Shown: positions 12,751 to 24,137 of the stretch, one piece after another
Layout of the letters: each line of letters begins with the position of its first letter
How positions within the stretch are numbered: the first letter of the stretch is position 1
NCBI RefSeq assembly: GCF_958298935.1
Contig: NC_084923.1
Coordinates: 3,474,501-3,538,500 of the forward strand
Length of the DNA stretch: 64,000 nucleotides
Source of the DNA: Phragmites australis
Taxonomy: Eukaryota > Streptophyta > Magnoliopsida > Poales > Poaceae
Direction: 5' to 3'
Notes under the pieces: generated by a model
Database searches by the model: none
What the model was told of the DNA's origin: nothing
What the model saw: the letters and a program-made list of their open reading frames with translations, nothing else
Translations under genes and position numbers: made by a program

Positions 12751-14140
12751 TCACATGACGGAGCAGGCGTTCGGGTTCTCGTCGCTGAAGAGCTGCGGCG
12801 CCGGCGCCATGTCGAAGCGGTATGGGTACGGCGCGTACGGCTGGTGCTGGCTGGCGTCGGGGTGGTGGTGTTGGACCTGGTGGTAGTCGGTGGCGGCGCT
12901 GGGGTTGGCGTGACCCATGCCATCGGCACTGCCGTAGTAGGGGTAGGAGTAGCCGGTGGGGACGGGGCCCTGTGGGTACGCGACGTAGCCGTATGGCGGC
13001 GTCACGTGGTACGTGCTCGCCTCGGCCGGCGCCGGAGCGATGAACGCAGCGGCGGCGGCCGTGGACGGGCCCGCGGCGTCAATGCCTTTGCCCTTGTCCT
13101 TCTTGCCGTCGCCGCCCGCGGCAGCGTTCTTGTTCTTGTCGCCATCGCCGTCTTTGTCCTTCCTGTCGTCCTTGCCCTCGCCGCTGCCCTCTTTCTTGCC
13201 GGGCGCCACGGCCTCCACGGCGCGGTTGAGCTTCTCCTTGAGGTAGGCCAGCATGGCGGGGACGTCCATCGTGCCCGTGACCTTCACCTCGTCCTTGGCA
13301 TTGCCGTCGAGCACCACATCCTTCACCCCTGGAGTTAGTCAAAAGCGTCAATTTTGAAGCCGCGGAACAAAATTTGATGCAGAACAGAGTGCGAATTCGA
13401 AGTAAAAGAAACTGCTTGCGAGTTGTGACAGGGACAAAATAATCTCACCTTTGATTTTGTAGATGCGTCGCCTGATGCGGTCGGCGCAGCCGTCGCAGTG
13501 GAGGCGGATCTTGAGCAGCACGGTCTCCTGTCGGCAACCAAAACCAAAAGCATTTGTTAGTTGCAGCCTGCCGTGCAGGTCAGAAGAGTAGTTAGGAGCA
13601 GGAGCTGATTGCGTGGGCGTCATTGCCCCTTGTGTACCGACCTCTTTGGGTTTCTTCTCCTCCGGCGGTTGCTTCTTCTCCTTCTCCTCCTTGGGATTTG
13701 CGCCCTTGTCCCCCTTCTTCTCGCCAGCGCCGCCGTCCTTGTCGGCCTTCTTCTCCCCGGCGCCGCCGTCCTTAGGCTCTGCGGCCGCCCTCTTGGGGGC
13801 GCTGCCGGCGGAGACGATCTCGACGGCCTTCTTGGTCTTGGCCTCGATCCGCGTCTTGAGCGCGGCCGCGTCGGCCGTCCCCGCCACGACGACCCTATTC
13901 GCTGCCGCGTCCGCCACGACTGACTCCACACCTGCGACAAGAACCGGCGAATCAGCCACCAAATCGAGACCTAGAATCTCAAACCGGAACAACAGCGCGT
14001 AGACAATAGCCCGCCGAGCACGTACCGGGGAAGTGCTTGATGGCCTTCTTGACCTTCTGCGCGCAGCCTGCGCAATGCAGCTCCATCTTCAGCACGACGG
14101 GCTGCGCGGCATCCTCCTCGCCGCCCTTTCCTGTTCCCAT
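12751..14140 (-). CDS. Heavy metal-associated isoprenylated plant protein (HIPP) with two HMA domains
   Basis: Four exons (14140-14026, 13931-13642, 13527-13449, 13328-12751) join in frame to 353 codons. HMA domain 1 begins near residue 17 with the metal-binding MELHCAGC (Cys23, Cys26). HMA domain 2 begins with exon 3 and has IRLHCDGC (Cys146, Cys149). Each domain is split by an intron at the same place, just before GVxxV, as is usual in this family. A Lys/Glu/Asp/Gly-rich linker (about 85-135) and a second charged linker (about 205-245) follow the two domains. The tail is rich in His, Pro, Tyr and Gln and ends CSVM, a CaaX box for farnesylation. HIPPs bind metal ions such as Cd, Cu or Zn through CxxC and sit at membranes or in the nucleus. 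The start is the first ATG before the HMA core. The metal specificity cannot be read from sequence. Confidence 0.93.
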
Positions 14141-14249
14141 GGACTGGACTGGACTCCGGATTGTTCCTCGGGTGGGCGTGTTTGTGGTTTTGCGCTGTGG
14201 TTGTGTTGGTTTGACGAAGAGAGGAAGGAAATGCCCAAGGGGTGGGCGA

Positions 14250-14259
14250 GGATAAATAG
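14250..14259 (-). promoter_or_regulatory. Possible TATA box of the HIPP gene
   Basis: The minus strand reads CCTATTTATC about 110 nt upstream of the HIPP start codon, a reasonable core-promoter position. It is the only TATA-like word in this GC-rich leader. Confidence 0.4.
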
Positions 14260-14588
14260 GACGAGGAGGCAAAGGGGTGAAGAGTGAAGACCCGAAGAGA
14301 AACAAAGACCCCTCCTCCCCGGGTTCGTTGCAGTCTTGCAGAAGCCGATAAGTTTCTGCCAGCCTGCTGGTGTATTACTGCTGTGGATGAGTGCCGGTTA
14401 CGGTCATCTGTGGCGTCAGCGCGCAGGTTTTCCTCTTCTATTTTAATTAACATTAAATCAAATTATAAAATTATATAACGTATATACAATAGAATTATAA
14501 TTTAAAATAATTTCACACTATATAGATTTGTAGTTATAAATAATATATTTTATGAAAAAATATTAATCAACAGTGAACTTCGAAGACT

Positions 14589-14592
<4 letters not shown>

Positions 14593-14628
<36 letters not shown>
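14593..14628. repeat. (TA)n microsatellite
   Basis: About 18 TA units in an AT-rich spacer between the divergently transcribed HIPP and DP genes. The spacer 14460-15000 has no other recognisable feature. Confidence 0.95.
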
Positions 14629-14631
<3 letters not shown>

Positions 14632-15316
14632 TTTGAATGAAGGGATTACTGTGCTAGTGTGTTGTACTACTCCTTTTAGTCTTTCTAGAGTGCTAGTGCT
14701 ACTGCAGAGTACTAAACGATTTTAATTGCACTCAAATATCCAGATATTTAACTAAGCTAATTTCATGTGTACGCCGTATATTTTTAGTTAAATCTCGAGA
14801 GTAATAATATATGCATATATAAGTGCATTTAATAGTTAAAAGTATGAGTACGGTTAGGTAAGATTATGTCTCTAATTTATTTAGACGTATGCTATAACAT
14901 ATTAATATATATATAGAGAGAGAGATGTAAATATGATATACGCAAGTGAGTACGTGTGTAGGCATGACTTATAATAAAAAACGATAACTAAACTGCAAAT
15001 GCACAAATGGCACGAAAAAACTACTACTACTACACGGTTTGAGAAAAAGGAAAATCGAATCTCTCCTCAATGCAAAGGGACAAAACCGTAGTTTCTTACT
15101 GAGTTACGACTGCCTCTTCTGCCCTTTTCGCTTTCCTTTCCCTCTGTTCCTCATGCGCGTGCGCGTGCATATGCATGGCGATTTCCGTCGACGTCGTGAT
15201 GCTGACGATGACGACGCTTGTGACGGCAGTCTGGAGATGGAGGCGTCTCGTCTCGCGTACGAGTTGGGGCATGGGATTCCTTTCCAAACTGGGTCGGAGC
15301 CTGAATGTTCAGAACC

Positions 15317-15422
15317 CAGGCCCAACAACGCGGACCTGACAGTGGGCCCACTTGTTCCTCAATGGATAATAATACCGTATGGGCCGCAGGAGGAGATTGT
15401 TTCGGTCGTGCGTGTATGGGCC
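15317..15422 (+). promoter_or_regulatory. Cluster of site II (TGGGCC) motifs upstream of the DP gene
   Basis: AGGCCCAA at 15318-15325, the palindrome GTGGGCCCAC at 15342-15351, ATGGGCC at 15379-15385 and TGGGCC at 15417-15422 fall within about 105 bp. TGGGCC/T site II elements are bound by TCP factors and are typical of proliferation-linked plant promoters such as PCNA. A telo-box-like TAGGGTTTT follows at 15631-15639, about 70 nt before the start codon. The motifs are seen directly and their regulatory role is inferred. Confidence 0.5.
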
Positions 15423-15706
15423 GATACCCGCGTGGAATCCAATCCGGCAGCCCGCCGTGTCCAGACTCCGGATCAGCCACGGCGGTTCGTCACCCCACCC
15501 GGAACCGCCAAAAAGCAAGCCACAAACGGCAAAAACAAAAGAAAAAATTGGAAAAAACTCGGGCTCCCGTGTCTGCCCGCTCTCTCGACGATTTCTTCAT
15601 CTCCCTCCATTTTGCCCCCTCTTGTCTTTTTAGGGTTTTCTTCAGCTCTAGTCTCCGCACCTCCCTCCCCAATTCCGCGCCCCCGATTCGCGCGATCTCC
15701 ATTGCC

Positions 15707-18700
15707 ATGGTCTCCGGCGTCGCGCACCGCCCGGACGAGGACGGCGCCGCCCAGCGTCCGCCGCCGCCGGCGGGGGCCGGCGCCCGGGCGTCCCTGGGCA
15801 CGCCGACGCCCTCCGGCGGCGCGTACTCCGCGTCCACCAGCGGCGGGAGCGCTGGCTCGCCGTCCAGTCGCAGCGAGCAGCACGCACCCGACGGTGCTGG
15901 GAAGGGGGCGGCGGCCCCGGCGGCGGCGTCCACGCCGGCCAGCGAGAGCACGTTCCTCCGCCTCAATAACCTCGACATCAACGGAGACGACGCGCCTTCG
16001 TTGCAGGCTCCTGCGAGGTTCGTGAACCCGATTTGCTCGGCTTGCCAGTTTTCGCTATCTGTTGGTTCAGTGTTTTATTAGAAACTTGTGGGGACTGGAT
16101 ACAGATCACGTAGTGATGTGAAGTCGCGAATGCTGGTCTGTGGAGTTGTATTTGCTCGTTATTTGAATTAAGGTGAGGTTTGGTTGTTGTTTGGGTTGAG
16201 CGTGATTGGTGAAGCCTAGTTTGCTCATATTTCGATCTGCAACCATGATTTACACGAGATGATGTTTTTAGATTATGTCTTGTAGATTGGCCGTTCTGAT
16301 TGTGTTGAGTTACGGAACATGGATCGTAGCAGCTAGTGATGTACTGTCAGTCCTGTGGATTTATCTATGATGTTGCTGCTTGTAGGTCGGCTAAACGGAC
16401 TTTCTTTAGAGTGTATTCATATTTTATTATAGTAACTAAACGTTGGAAATTCAAAGCAGAAGTTTCTACTTCTTAAGAATATTCTGTATCCTTTCGTTTA
16501 GTTGCTTATCTACTGGTCTGGTGCACTCTAAAACTGCAGAAAGAAGAAAAAGAGAGGAGCACGGGCAGTTGGTCCTGATAAAGGTAACCGGGGATTGCGC
16601 CAGTTTAGTATGAAAGGTGAGGAAGCAACAGAATGCAAATGCAAATACCCACGGAGCATAACTAGTATTCTTTCTCTGTTTCCATCATAATTATACATTC
16701 ATTTTGCTATTCATTTAAGGGGTCCTTGTTTAGTGAATGGTACAAAAGTACACCGAATGCAAACTATCATAGGTGTCTTGATGTGTTCTGTTTGTTCTTT
16801 TGCAGTTTGTGAGAAAGTTGAAAGTAAAGGGAGGACAACATATAATGAGGTTAGTGCTTTGTTATTTCTACTATCCCGAACTTTCTTGTTGTGATGCAAG
16901 TCATGTATTAGAGATCACATGGGTTTACTTTTCTGAACTAGGAAACAACAAGTTTACATATTTGAGTTCCCGATTCCTTAGCATGTATAAGTTTGCTATT
17001 TCTTGATCTTTGAAGATTTGATCCATTATTTTTAAAGGGGGTAAGGATTTACACTTTAAAACCTATTAGCATTATCTGTACCTGGCAGAACTTGCAATTA
17101 ATCATTAAGCCGGCATGTTCATGCAGGTCTCATGCATGTGAACTGCTCTACTTGTCGTCTTGCTGCATCAGTTTTTCAAGTGAGGGTTAACACCGTGCAC
17201 TATGTAAAACTTGATAGCATTGTCTATAGGTTGAATTTGGCCATTGATCATCAAGAGATCAACCAACTTGTTTCTCTAGTGCCCCTGGTTTCATGTCCAT
17301 GCTACCTGATGTGGTCTTGTACTCCCTCCGGTCATAAATAAATACATGATATTTTGGACAAGGTCCGGTCAAACTTTTGAAACTTTGACCATCAATAACT
17401 TCTGAAATATTTAGTTTCAAAACATGAAAATTATATGTGTGGATTTGTCTTCAAGAATATTTCATAATATTATAAACTTATTGGATTATATATTCTAGTT
17501 GAAAATAGTGGTCAAAGGTACACATCGAAGACTATGTTGTGTCCAAAACGTCAAGTATTTTTTATTGGAGGGAGTACCAATTTAGGAACATGGAATAGGA
17601 GTGTTACTACTGTTTTTTTTAAAAACTTTTGTGTGTCCAAATTTTCATCGATGATACTAAATTTTAGAATTCATGCATTTCGTTTTTCTTTGTCAGGTGG
17701 CAGATGAACTTGTCGCTGAGTTTTCTGATCCCAGTAATAATATTGAATCACCCGATCCTGATAATCCCAACGCAGTTAAGAACTATGACTTCTCCCTAGC
17801 ATCAATTATTTATTTAATTGGATATGTGCTCAGTCCTTTATGTTAAAATGCAGCAACAATATGATGAGAAAAATATACGAAGAAGAGTTTATGACGCTTT
17901 GAATGTTCTGATGGCTATGGATATTATATCTAAAGATAAAAAGGAGATCCAGTGGAAGGGCTTGCCTCGGACTAGTATAAATGATATTGAAGAATTGAAG
18001 GTTTATTTCACCTTTGTGCTGTGAACATATTGAAATTCAGTATACTTTTGGTAGTTTTATTCATCGCTTCGTACCTTTTTACAGACGGAGCTTGTCGGAC
18101 TGAAAGGTAGGATTGAGAAGAAAAGTGCTTACTTGCAGGAGCTACAAGACCAAGTAAGGATACGACCTTAGTCCCCCACCCCCTCCTCATCTGTTTCATA
18201 CACATAAAATTTTATATGGAACAGTCCCCAAACCAAAAGAGTTGATTGTGCTGTGGTCTTCGTTTCATGGTTTAACTGTTACAGAAGATTATTGCAGTTA
18301 AGAGTGAAGACATAATCGTGTGCCATGCTTTGAATTTCATCTGTAGATTGAACAGATACTTTTTTTTACTGGTATACAACGTACAATTGTCTCAGGCTGC
18401 ATACTTTAGGGTAACTCACTGTTTTCTGCGCATGTATTTCACTTTTGGACCTTTGGCATTTGTGATATTCCATGCTTCGTAAAAACTACACTTTGTTTCT
18501 GTCGTGGTGTGTGCTGGTTTAGATTTGAAGAATACATCTGTCATATACAGTTGAATATCATGTTCACTATACTGGAAGCAGGTTTGGATCCTGGACCAGC
18601 TGTTAGAAACCGGATATCCGCTAGAAAAATTGTGACATGGTTGATATCGATCAGGAACCAGTTCCAAAACTGGAATTCCCACTCTCTGGTTTTACCGAGA

Positions 18701-20008
18701 ACCTGATGTCCCGCCAGCATTCTAAACGTATTTGTCACAGTATTTGTGTGCAGAAAATGTTTCTAACAATTGTTACTTTAGATTTGACGTTTGCTCTTTC
18801 TTACATCTAACATTTTTATCACCTGCTTAATTTGTGATCTGCATAATCATTGGGTTTTTTCCCCTGTCATATCAAGTATGTAGGTCTGCAAAACTTGGTT
18901 CAACGAAATGAGCAGTTATACGGTTCAGGAAACACACCTTCAGGTGGAGTGGCTTTGCCATTTATCCTGGTCCAGGTGAATACTATTTGGATACTATGCT
19001 TAGTTCTTTCTTTGTACATAGTGGTGGGTCAAGAGGAAGTGAGCTCTAGTACCTTCTGCACATAATTCAGAGCTTAATGCCAGGGATCCCTTTTTCCTTT
19101 GAATGCAGACACGACCTCATGCAACTGTAGAAGTCGAGATATCAGAAGATATGCAATTGGTGCATTTTGACTTCAATAGGTAAGACAAGAATTCTTTTAT
19201 TCCTCCCTCCTGGACACCCAGAGTTTTCCAAGATACACGATGAGCCTCTTCTTGCTTTTGTCCAATGTAGTCAAGGTTGGTTACAAATATGTGCAGTACC
19301 TAAACATCATGTCCATTGTTGTTGAACTTGAAAATTATTTGCTTTTTCTGCTGACTATTATCTTAGAATAAATATTTGACACACTGAAACTAGGCTCTAA
19401 TTTTTAACCAGGAGGTCCGCTGAAATAATTTTTTAGTTTGGAGGTGATGCAAATACGATCATGCAAGTACGATCATACACAACACCTTTGGTCTCGCTAG
19501 TCGCTATATAAAATATAATTTATGTTGTCACTACTAGTCCTTTTGTGCCTGTAGTGTATGAATTCCTGCATAATGAGGTGCACCAGCATCCTAAATTGGA
19601 CAGTTGAGAAGCACCCAACCGTGATTCCATCTATGAAAGGGGAAACAAGAACCATGTTTTGCATTCAACGAGTTCTATTGAAAGAAATGTGTCAGATGAA
19701 TGCATTCTGCTTAGATGATTCTTAGGTCAACACAAGGTCTTTCCTGATTCTTTTCCTGACATGTACGTTTCTGAAACTGCAGCACTCCATTTGAGTTGCA
19801 CGATGACTCATATGTACTAAAAGAATTGAGGTTCTGTGGACGAGAACAACATACCGGTACTCAAGAGCCAAGCTCAAATGGAGGTGAGACCTCAAGCGTG
19901 CCGAATATTTATCAGCATCCTGGAAGGCCAAATAATGGTACAGTTAGATTACCAAGCTCGCCCCCTATTCCAGGAATCCTGAAAGGGCGTGTGAAGCATG
20001 AGCATTAG
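15707..20008 (+). CDS. DP: DP protein, dimerization partner of E2F transcription factors
   Basis: Nine exons (15707-16017, 16540-16616, 16806-16849, 17697-17774, 17854-18000, 18085-18153, 18877-18975, 19109-19179, 19783-20008) give 373 residues, with all phases matching. Residues 1-100 are a disordered Ala/Gly/Ser/Pro-rich N-terminus. The winged-helix DNA-binding domain spans about 115-212: [17 protein letters not shown], then the DEF-box region [20 protein letters not shown] dimerization coiled coil (about 216-255) and the conserved DP C-terminal fold follow ([34 protein letters not shown]). DP pairs with E2F in the nucleus to control the G1/S and S-phase genes. The acceptor of exon 7 is AG/TATGTAGG, chosen because it alone keeps frame. 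Intron 3 carries a Stowaway MITE. Whether it is the DPA or DPB orthologue is not resolved. Confidence 0.95.
17320..17576. mobile_element. Stowaway-type MITE in DP intron 3
   Basis: The element begins CTCCCTCCGG and ends GGAGGGAG, flanked on both sides by TA (17320-17321 and 17575-17576), the Tc1/mariner-type target duplication. It is about 253 bp, AT-rich and non-coding. It lies in the DP gene between exons 3 and 4 and should be spliced out. Confidence 0.92.
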
Positions 20009-20658
20009 CGCTAGGTTTATTTGTTTATTGGCCTTGTTGTCTGAGTTGTTTGTTTTACTACATTTCTGATTTCTTCTTTGTGTAAAGGGCCTGTAAATTA
20101 TTGGGCATGGGGAAGAGTAGTTTGATCCGATCTAGCTCTGCACCGGATTGGTAGAACGATGGGTGCCCTGACTAATTCTAACCGTCTTTTGATCTGTTCC
20201 TTTCTTATGGCTGAGAAAAGTATTGACGGGATGTAATTGTGTAGAGCATTGTAAAATAGTTAACGTTTGATTTGGGTGAAATTTCAGCAGGTTGCGTACT
20301 TCATTCTAAGCACATGAATCTTGTGCGTAGTCTAAAGTGTCCCCCCCCCCCCCTCTTACATCACACGTCAATCTTATTAGTCTGATCTGCCTAATGCCGC
20401 TGATACCACTTAATCATTATCACTTCACAATAATAAGGCTAATAAAACTAATGTTGTCTCTAATCACCATCACCTAGATATAACTAAGAGCGTGCATAGT
20501 TATTGATGAACCCTGCGATGAAACAGAAGGGCTCGCGACATGGCGCGAGAAGAAGGCCCTCCTATTATTGGATAACACCTCGAAAGAAAGCCTCTCGTCG
20601 CGTCGACCGCTCCGCTCAGCTCGGAGTCACCCCTGTTGACCACCTCTGCATGCGAGCG

Positions 20659-20666
20659 GTATAAGC
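20659..20666 (+). promoter_or_regulatory. Possible TATA box of the peroxidase gene
   Basis: GTATAAGC lies about 50 nt upstream of the chosen start codon in an otherwise GC-rich region. It is close for a plant core promoter, so the leader would be very short. Confidence 0.35.
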
Positions 20667-20711
20667 GTGGCCCGGACGAGACGTGGCATCGCAAGGACAC
20701 CCCTCTGCACG

Positions 20712-22769
20712 ATGGACGCCCGCGTGGTCTTCTTCCTCCTCGCCGCCGCGGCGGCGGCGCCGCAGACCTCCGCGCAGCTCGCCTCCGGGTTCTACAAGAC
20801 GTCGTGCCCGGACGCCGATAAGATCATCTTCGGCGTCGTCGAGAAGCGGTTCAAGGTGGATCCCGGCACCGCCTCCAGCCTCCTCCGCCTCGTCTTCCAC
20901 GACTGCTTCGCAAACGTAACACGCCGACCCATCACTCCATTAGTCGTTCGTTGTTACATGCATGCATGCTCGCAGTTGGTGGCAGCGTGACATGCTGGTT
21001 GCGTTCTCCGTTCCTGCTCCTGATGCATGGGTGGTCTCCAGGGCTGCGACGCGTCCATCTTGATCGACCCGCTGTCGAATCAGGCCGCGGAGAAGGAGGC
21101 GGGCCCGAACATCTCGGTGAAAGGGTACGACATCATCGACGACATCAAGACGGAGCTGGAGAAGCAGTGCCCGAACGTGGTGTCGTGCGCGGACATCCTC
21201 GCGGTCAGCGCCCGCGACGCGGTGCGGTTGACCGGCGGCCCCGCCTACGAGGTCACCACGGGCCGGCGCGACTCGCTCGTATCCAAACGCGAGGACGCCG
21301 ACAACCTGCCGGGCCCCGACATTGCGTTGCCCAAGCTCATGAAGATGTTCTCCACCAGGGGCTTCAGCGTCGAGGAGATGACCGTGCTCCTCGCCGGCGG
21401 TCACACCATCGGCACGTGCAAGTGCTTCTTCATCGAGAACGACGCCGCGCCCATCGACCCGGAGTACAAGAAGAACATCAGCATTGCTTGCGACGGCCGG
21501 AACCAGGACAAAGGCGCCGTCCCCTTAGACCAAATCACGCCCAACGTCTTCGACAGCAACTACTTTGGCCTCGTGCTGGCCAAGAAGATGCCACTCACCT
21601 TCGACCGGCTCATGGGGCTGGACCCGAGGACGGAGCCCATAGTCAAGGCCATGGCGGCCAGGCCCGAGGACTTCATCCCCAAGTTCGCCAAGGCCATGGA
21701 GAAGCTCATCGTCCTCAAAGTTCTCACGGGGAAGGACGGCGAGATCAGGAGGTCGTGCTCCGAGTTCAACAACCCGCAGCCAACCAACGACGGCACGTCG
21801 GTGATACGGATCAGCTCGTTACAACCCGACCAGATGCAGGGTGTGGCTCAGCCAGGGGCGACGAAGGGCGCCGCGGAGGCAAGGAAGGTGGGAGGCCGCG
21901 CGGATAGCAGAAAGGTGAACGGACTCGAGGGGATCAACAAAGCGGTCGCCGGAGAGGATCTCAGGAAGGTGAACGACGGCGAGGGGAAAAGCAAAGCGAC
22001 CGCCGGAAAGGGGACACAAAAGGTCACCGTCAACGAAGAAGGAGCCAACAAGTTGGCGAGTGGCGCGGAGGTCGGTGAGGCCGCAGGCAATGAGGCGCCA
22101 CCCAAGGTTATGGGCGGCGAGACCCCCATCAAGGTGTCCGGCGGCGAGGAGATACAAAAGGTCACCGGCAACAACGAAGCCAACAATTTGGCGAGTGGCG
22201 CAGAGATCGGTATGGCCGCTGGCAATGAGGCGGCCCCCGAGGTTATGCGCGGAGTAGACATCAACAAGGTCGCGGATACGCAAGCGGCGGGCGGCGTGGA
22301 GATCCCGAAGGTGGTTGGTGGTGGCGAGGCGGCTGGCAATGCGGCACGCGCCAGCGTGGGAAACACTAAGGTCATGGACAACGACCAAGCTGCAGCCAAC
22401 AAGGTGGCAAGCGGCGAGGGGACCAAGAAAGTCGAAGGCAGCGACGCGGCCAACCTGGTTACAAACAATGCGGATATCAGCAAGGTCGCCGGCGGCAACG
22501 AGGTAGCCAACAACGTGGCAGGCAACAAGGAGAACAAGAAAGTGACCGGTGGCGCCGAGGAGATGACCAGGAAGGCCACCGTTGGCATCCAAGTGGCCGG
22601 CGAGGTGGCAGCAGGCAACGCAGAGATCAACCAGGCCGTGGGCCCTGAGGCGAGCAACAAGGTCATTAGGAGTGTCGAGACCAATAGGGTCGTCGGCGAC
22701 GAGCCGGCCAGCAAGTTGCCCGACGAGGAGGAGGTCAAGAAGTCGAAACTCCGAGGCGGACAACAGTAG
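20712..22769 (+). CDS. Secreted class III peroxidase with a long repetitive C-terminal tail
   Basis: Exons 20712-20915 and 21042-22769 encode 643 residues. Class III peroxidases use H2O2 to oxidise phenolics in wall or vacuole and are usually about 320-350 residues. A signal peptide precedes the mature Gln22. The distal site is LLRLVFHDCF (Arg59, His63) and the proximal haem ligand is His189 in AGGHTIGTCKC. Cysteines 32, 65, 70, 111, 117, 194/196, 218 and 307 match the four conserved disulfides, with one extra Cys in CKC. The catalytic domain ends near residue 320. Residues 321-643 (from about 21798) are a Cys-free, Gly/Ala/Asn/Lys/Glu-rich tail of degenerate KV-G-G units. It includes a near-duplicate pair (404-444 and 449-494) containing LASGAE-x-G-x-AAGNEA. 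A second ATG at 20667 is in frame, but the signal peptide favours 20712. The catalytic assignment is firm. The role of the tail is unknown. Confidence 0.93.
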
Positions 22770-24137
22770 ATGAAGCAACCAGCCGCACGGCACTGACTGT
22801 ACGTACGCTTTCTTGTTTGTAGAAGGGACGAGCAACGTACCACGTACGGCTAATTAGTAGGTATAATTAATTGCACAAAACGTTGTGTCGTATTTTTAAC
22901 CGCGACTAAAAATCTTGATCGTTTTTTGCACACTTTTTAATCTTTACTCGATTTTAGGGTGACCGTGTGAATCCCGATAAATTTAGAGGATAAGTTGCGG
23001 TTTTGAGCTTCACGGATGACTTCTTGGGTTAGAGGAAGTATCCACGCCGCAGCCCAAAATTATGCCCAGCCTTCCACGTGTAGCTGCAAGGCAAAATAGA
23101 GGCCATCGAGACCCTCCACGGCTCCACGAACCCCCACCAGTAAACCGTGTGAAACAAAGCGAACGACGGTGGCGAGCGCGGGACGCTCGAGCGGCACACG
23201 CTCCCGTCCAATGCACGGTGCGCCCGCCCGAGGAATCCCCAGTATCCAACGGTTCGCAGACTCACGGCCAGGGCAACGAACCAGCCAGCCAACCAACGCC
23301 TGCCCTGCCTGCGCTTGTGCCCCGTGCCTATCGCATCTGCTCAACCAATTCCTCCCCGTAGGCGCACAATCGCATACGACCCGCCTGGACCTGGACCTGT
23401 GCCGCTTCGGAGATCAACAAGCGATTTCTCAATTCCTGCATGCCCCTCACGTCGAGGTGCCAAGAGTGGTGGGGTGGGGGGAGCTCGATCGGGTAGGCTG
23501 ACATGAAGCAAATTTATAGAATCCGATAGTAAAAGACCTCCGTGAGACCCTTCCTACGCGTGATATTTCAGTTATGTTGACCCCTTCTGACACAGTGTAG
23601 AACACATATCGGACGTAGGAGAGATCTACTTGCAAGATCCGATATTATAAAATTTACAGCCCTGAAGAGGAAGGCCGACCCTGCGCACACCTGCAGAGCC
23701 GAGACGTCCGAACAGCACGTGGCACGGGGGCAATGTCACCGACGGAGCCGAGACGAAGCACAAACAAGTTCTCGTACGAGAAGCCCGCACGTCTGGACGT
23801 CTTACCTCGCCACCCACTGGCCACTGCTTTTTCTCCTTGCATTGCCATTGCAGTTGCAATGCCGGTTGCCAGGTGTGAGAATCTTGATCATCAAATCGTG
23901 CCGGCAAAAGTGTCGATCTTAGCACAATTCTGCTTCTACCCGTCAGATAAATCTGAGCGAACGGTTTGCGTAACTTGCAGGAACTCACTTTACAACACTT
24001 TAATACGATGGCATCAAGTATTAAAATTGCACGGGTTGTATGATACAATTCCGAATGCATATCAACTCCAGCACAGACAAATAGCCAATACAACAACAAT
24101 TCAGAACCATTTTGGTACAACATTTTATAACCATTTG
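22770..24137. other. Intergenic DNA
   Basis: The peroxidase 3' flank is followed by a GC-rich stretch (23050-23900) with overlapping short frames on both strands and no domain or exon signals. The right end includes the probable 3' UTR of the 4CL-like gene. Nothing else is recognisable. Confidence 0.45.

Noticed and set aside
12748..13923. Plus-strand frames of up to 196 codons
   Set aside because: They lie opposite the HIPP exons, are low-complexity Val/Ala/Leu or Ser/Pro runs, and cross HIPP splice sites.
15039..16025. Plus-strand frame of 328 codons overlapping DP exon 1
   Set aside because: It is a different frame from DP, covers its promoter and leader, and is Arg/Pro/Ser low-complexity. 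The DP frame is clearly the coding one.
21819..22843. Two long minus-strand open frames (over 330 codons) opposite the peroxidase tail
   Set aside because: They are antisense shadows of the GC-rich repetitive coding tail. There is no domain, start context or exon structure.
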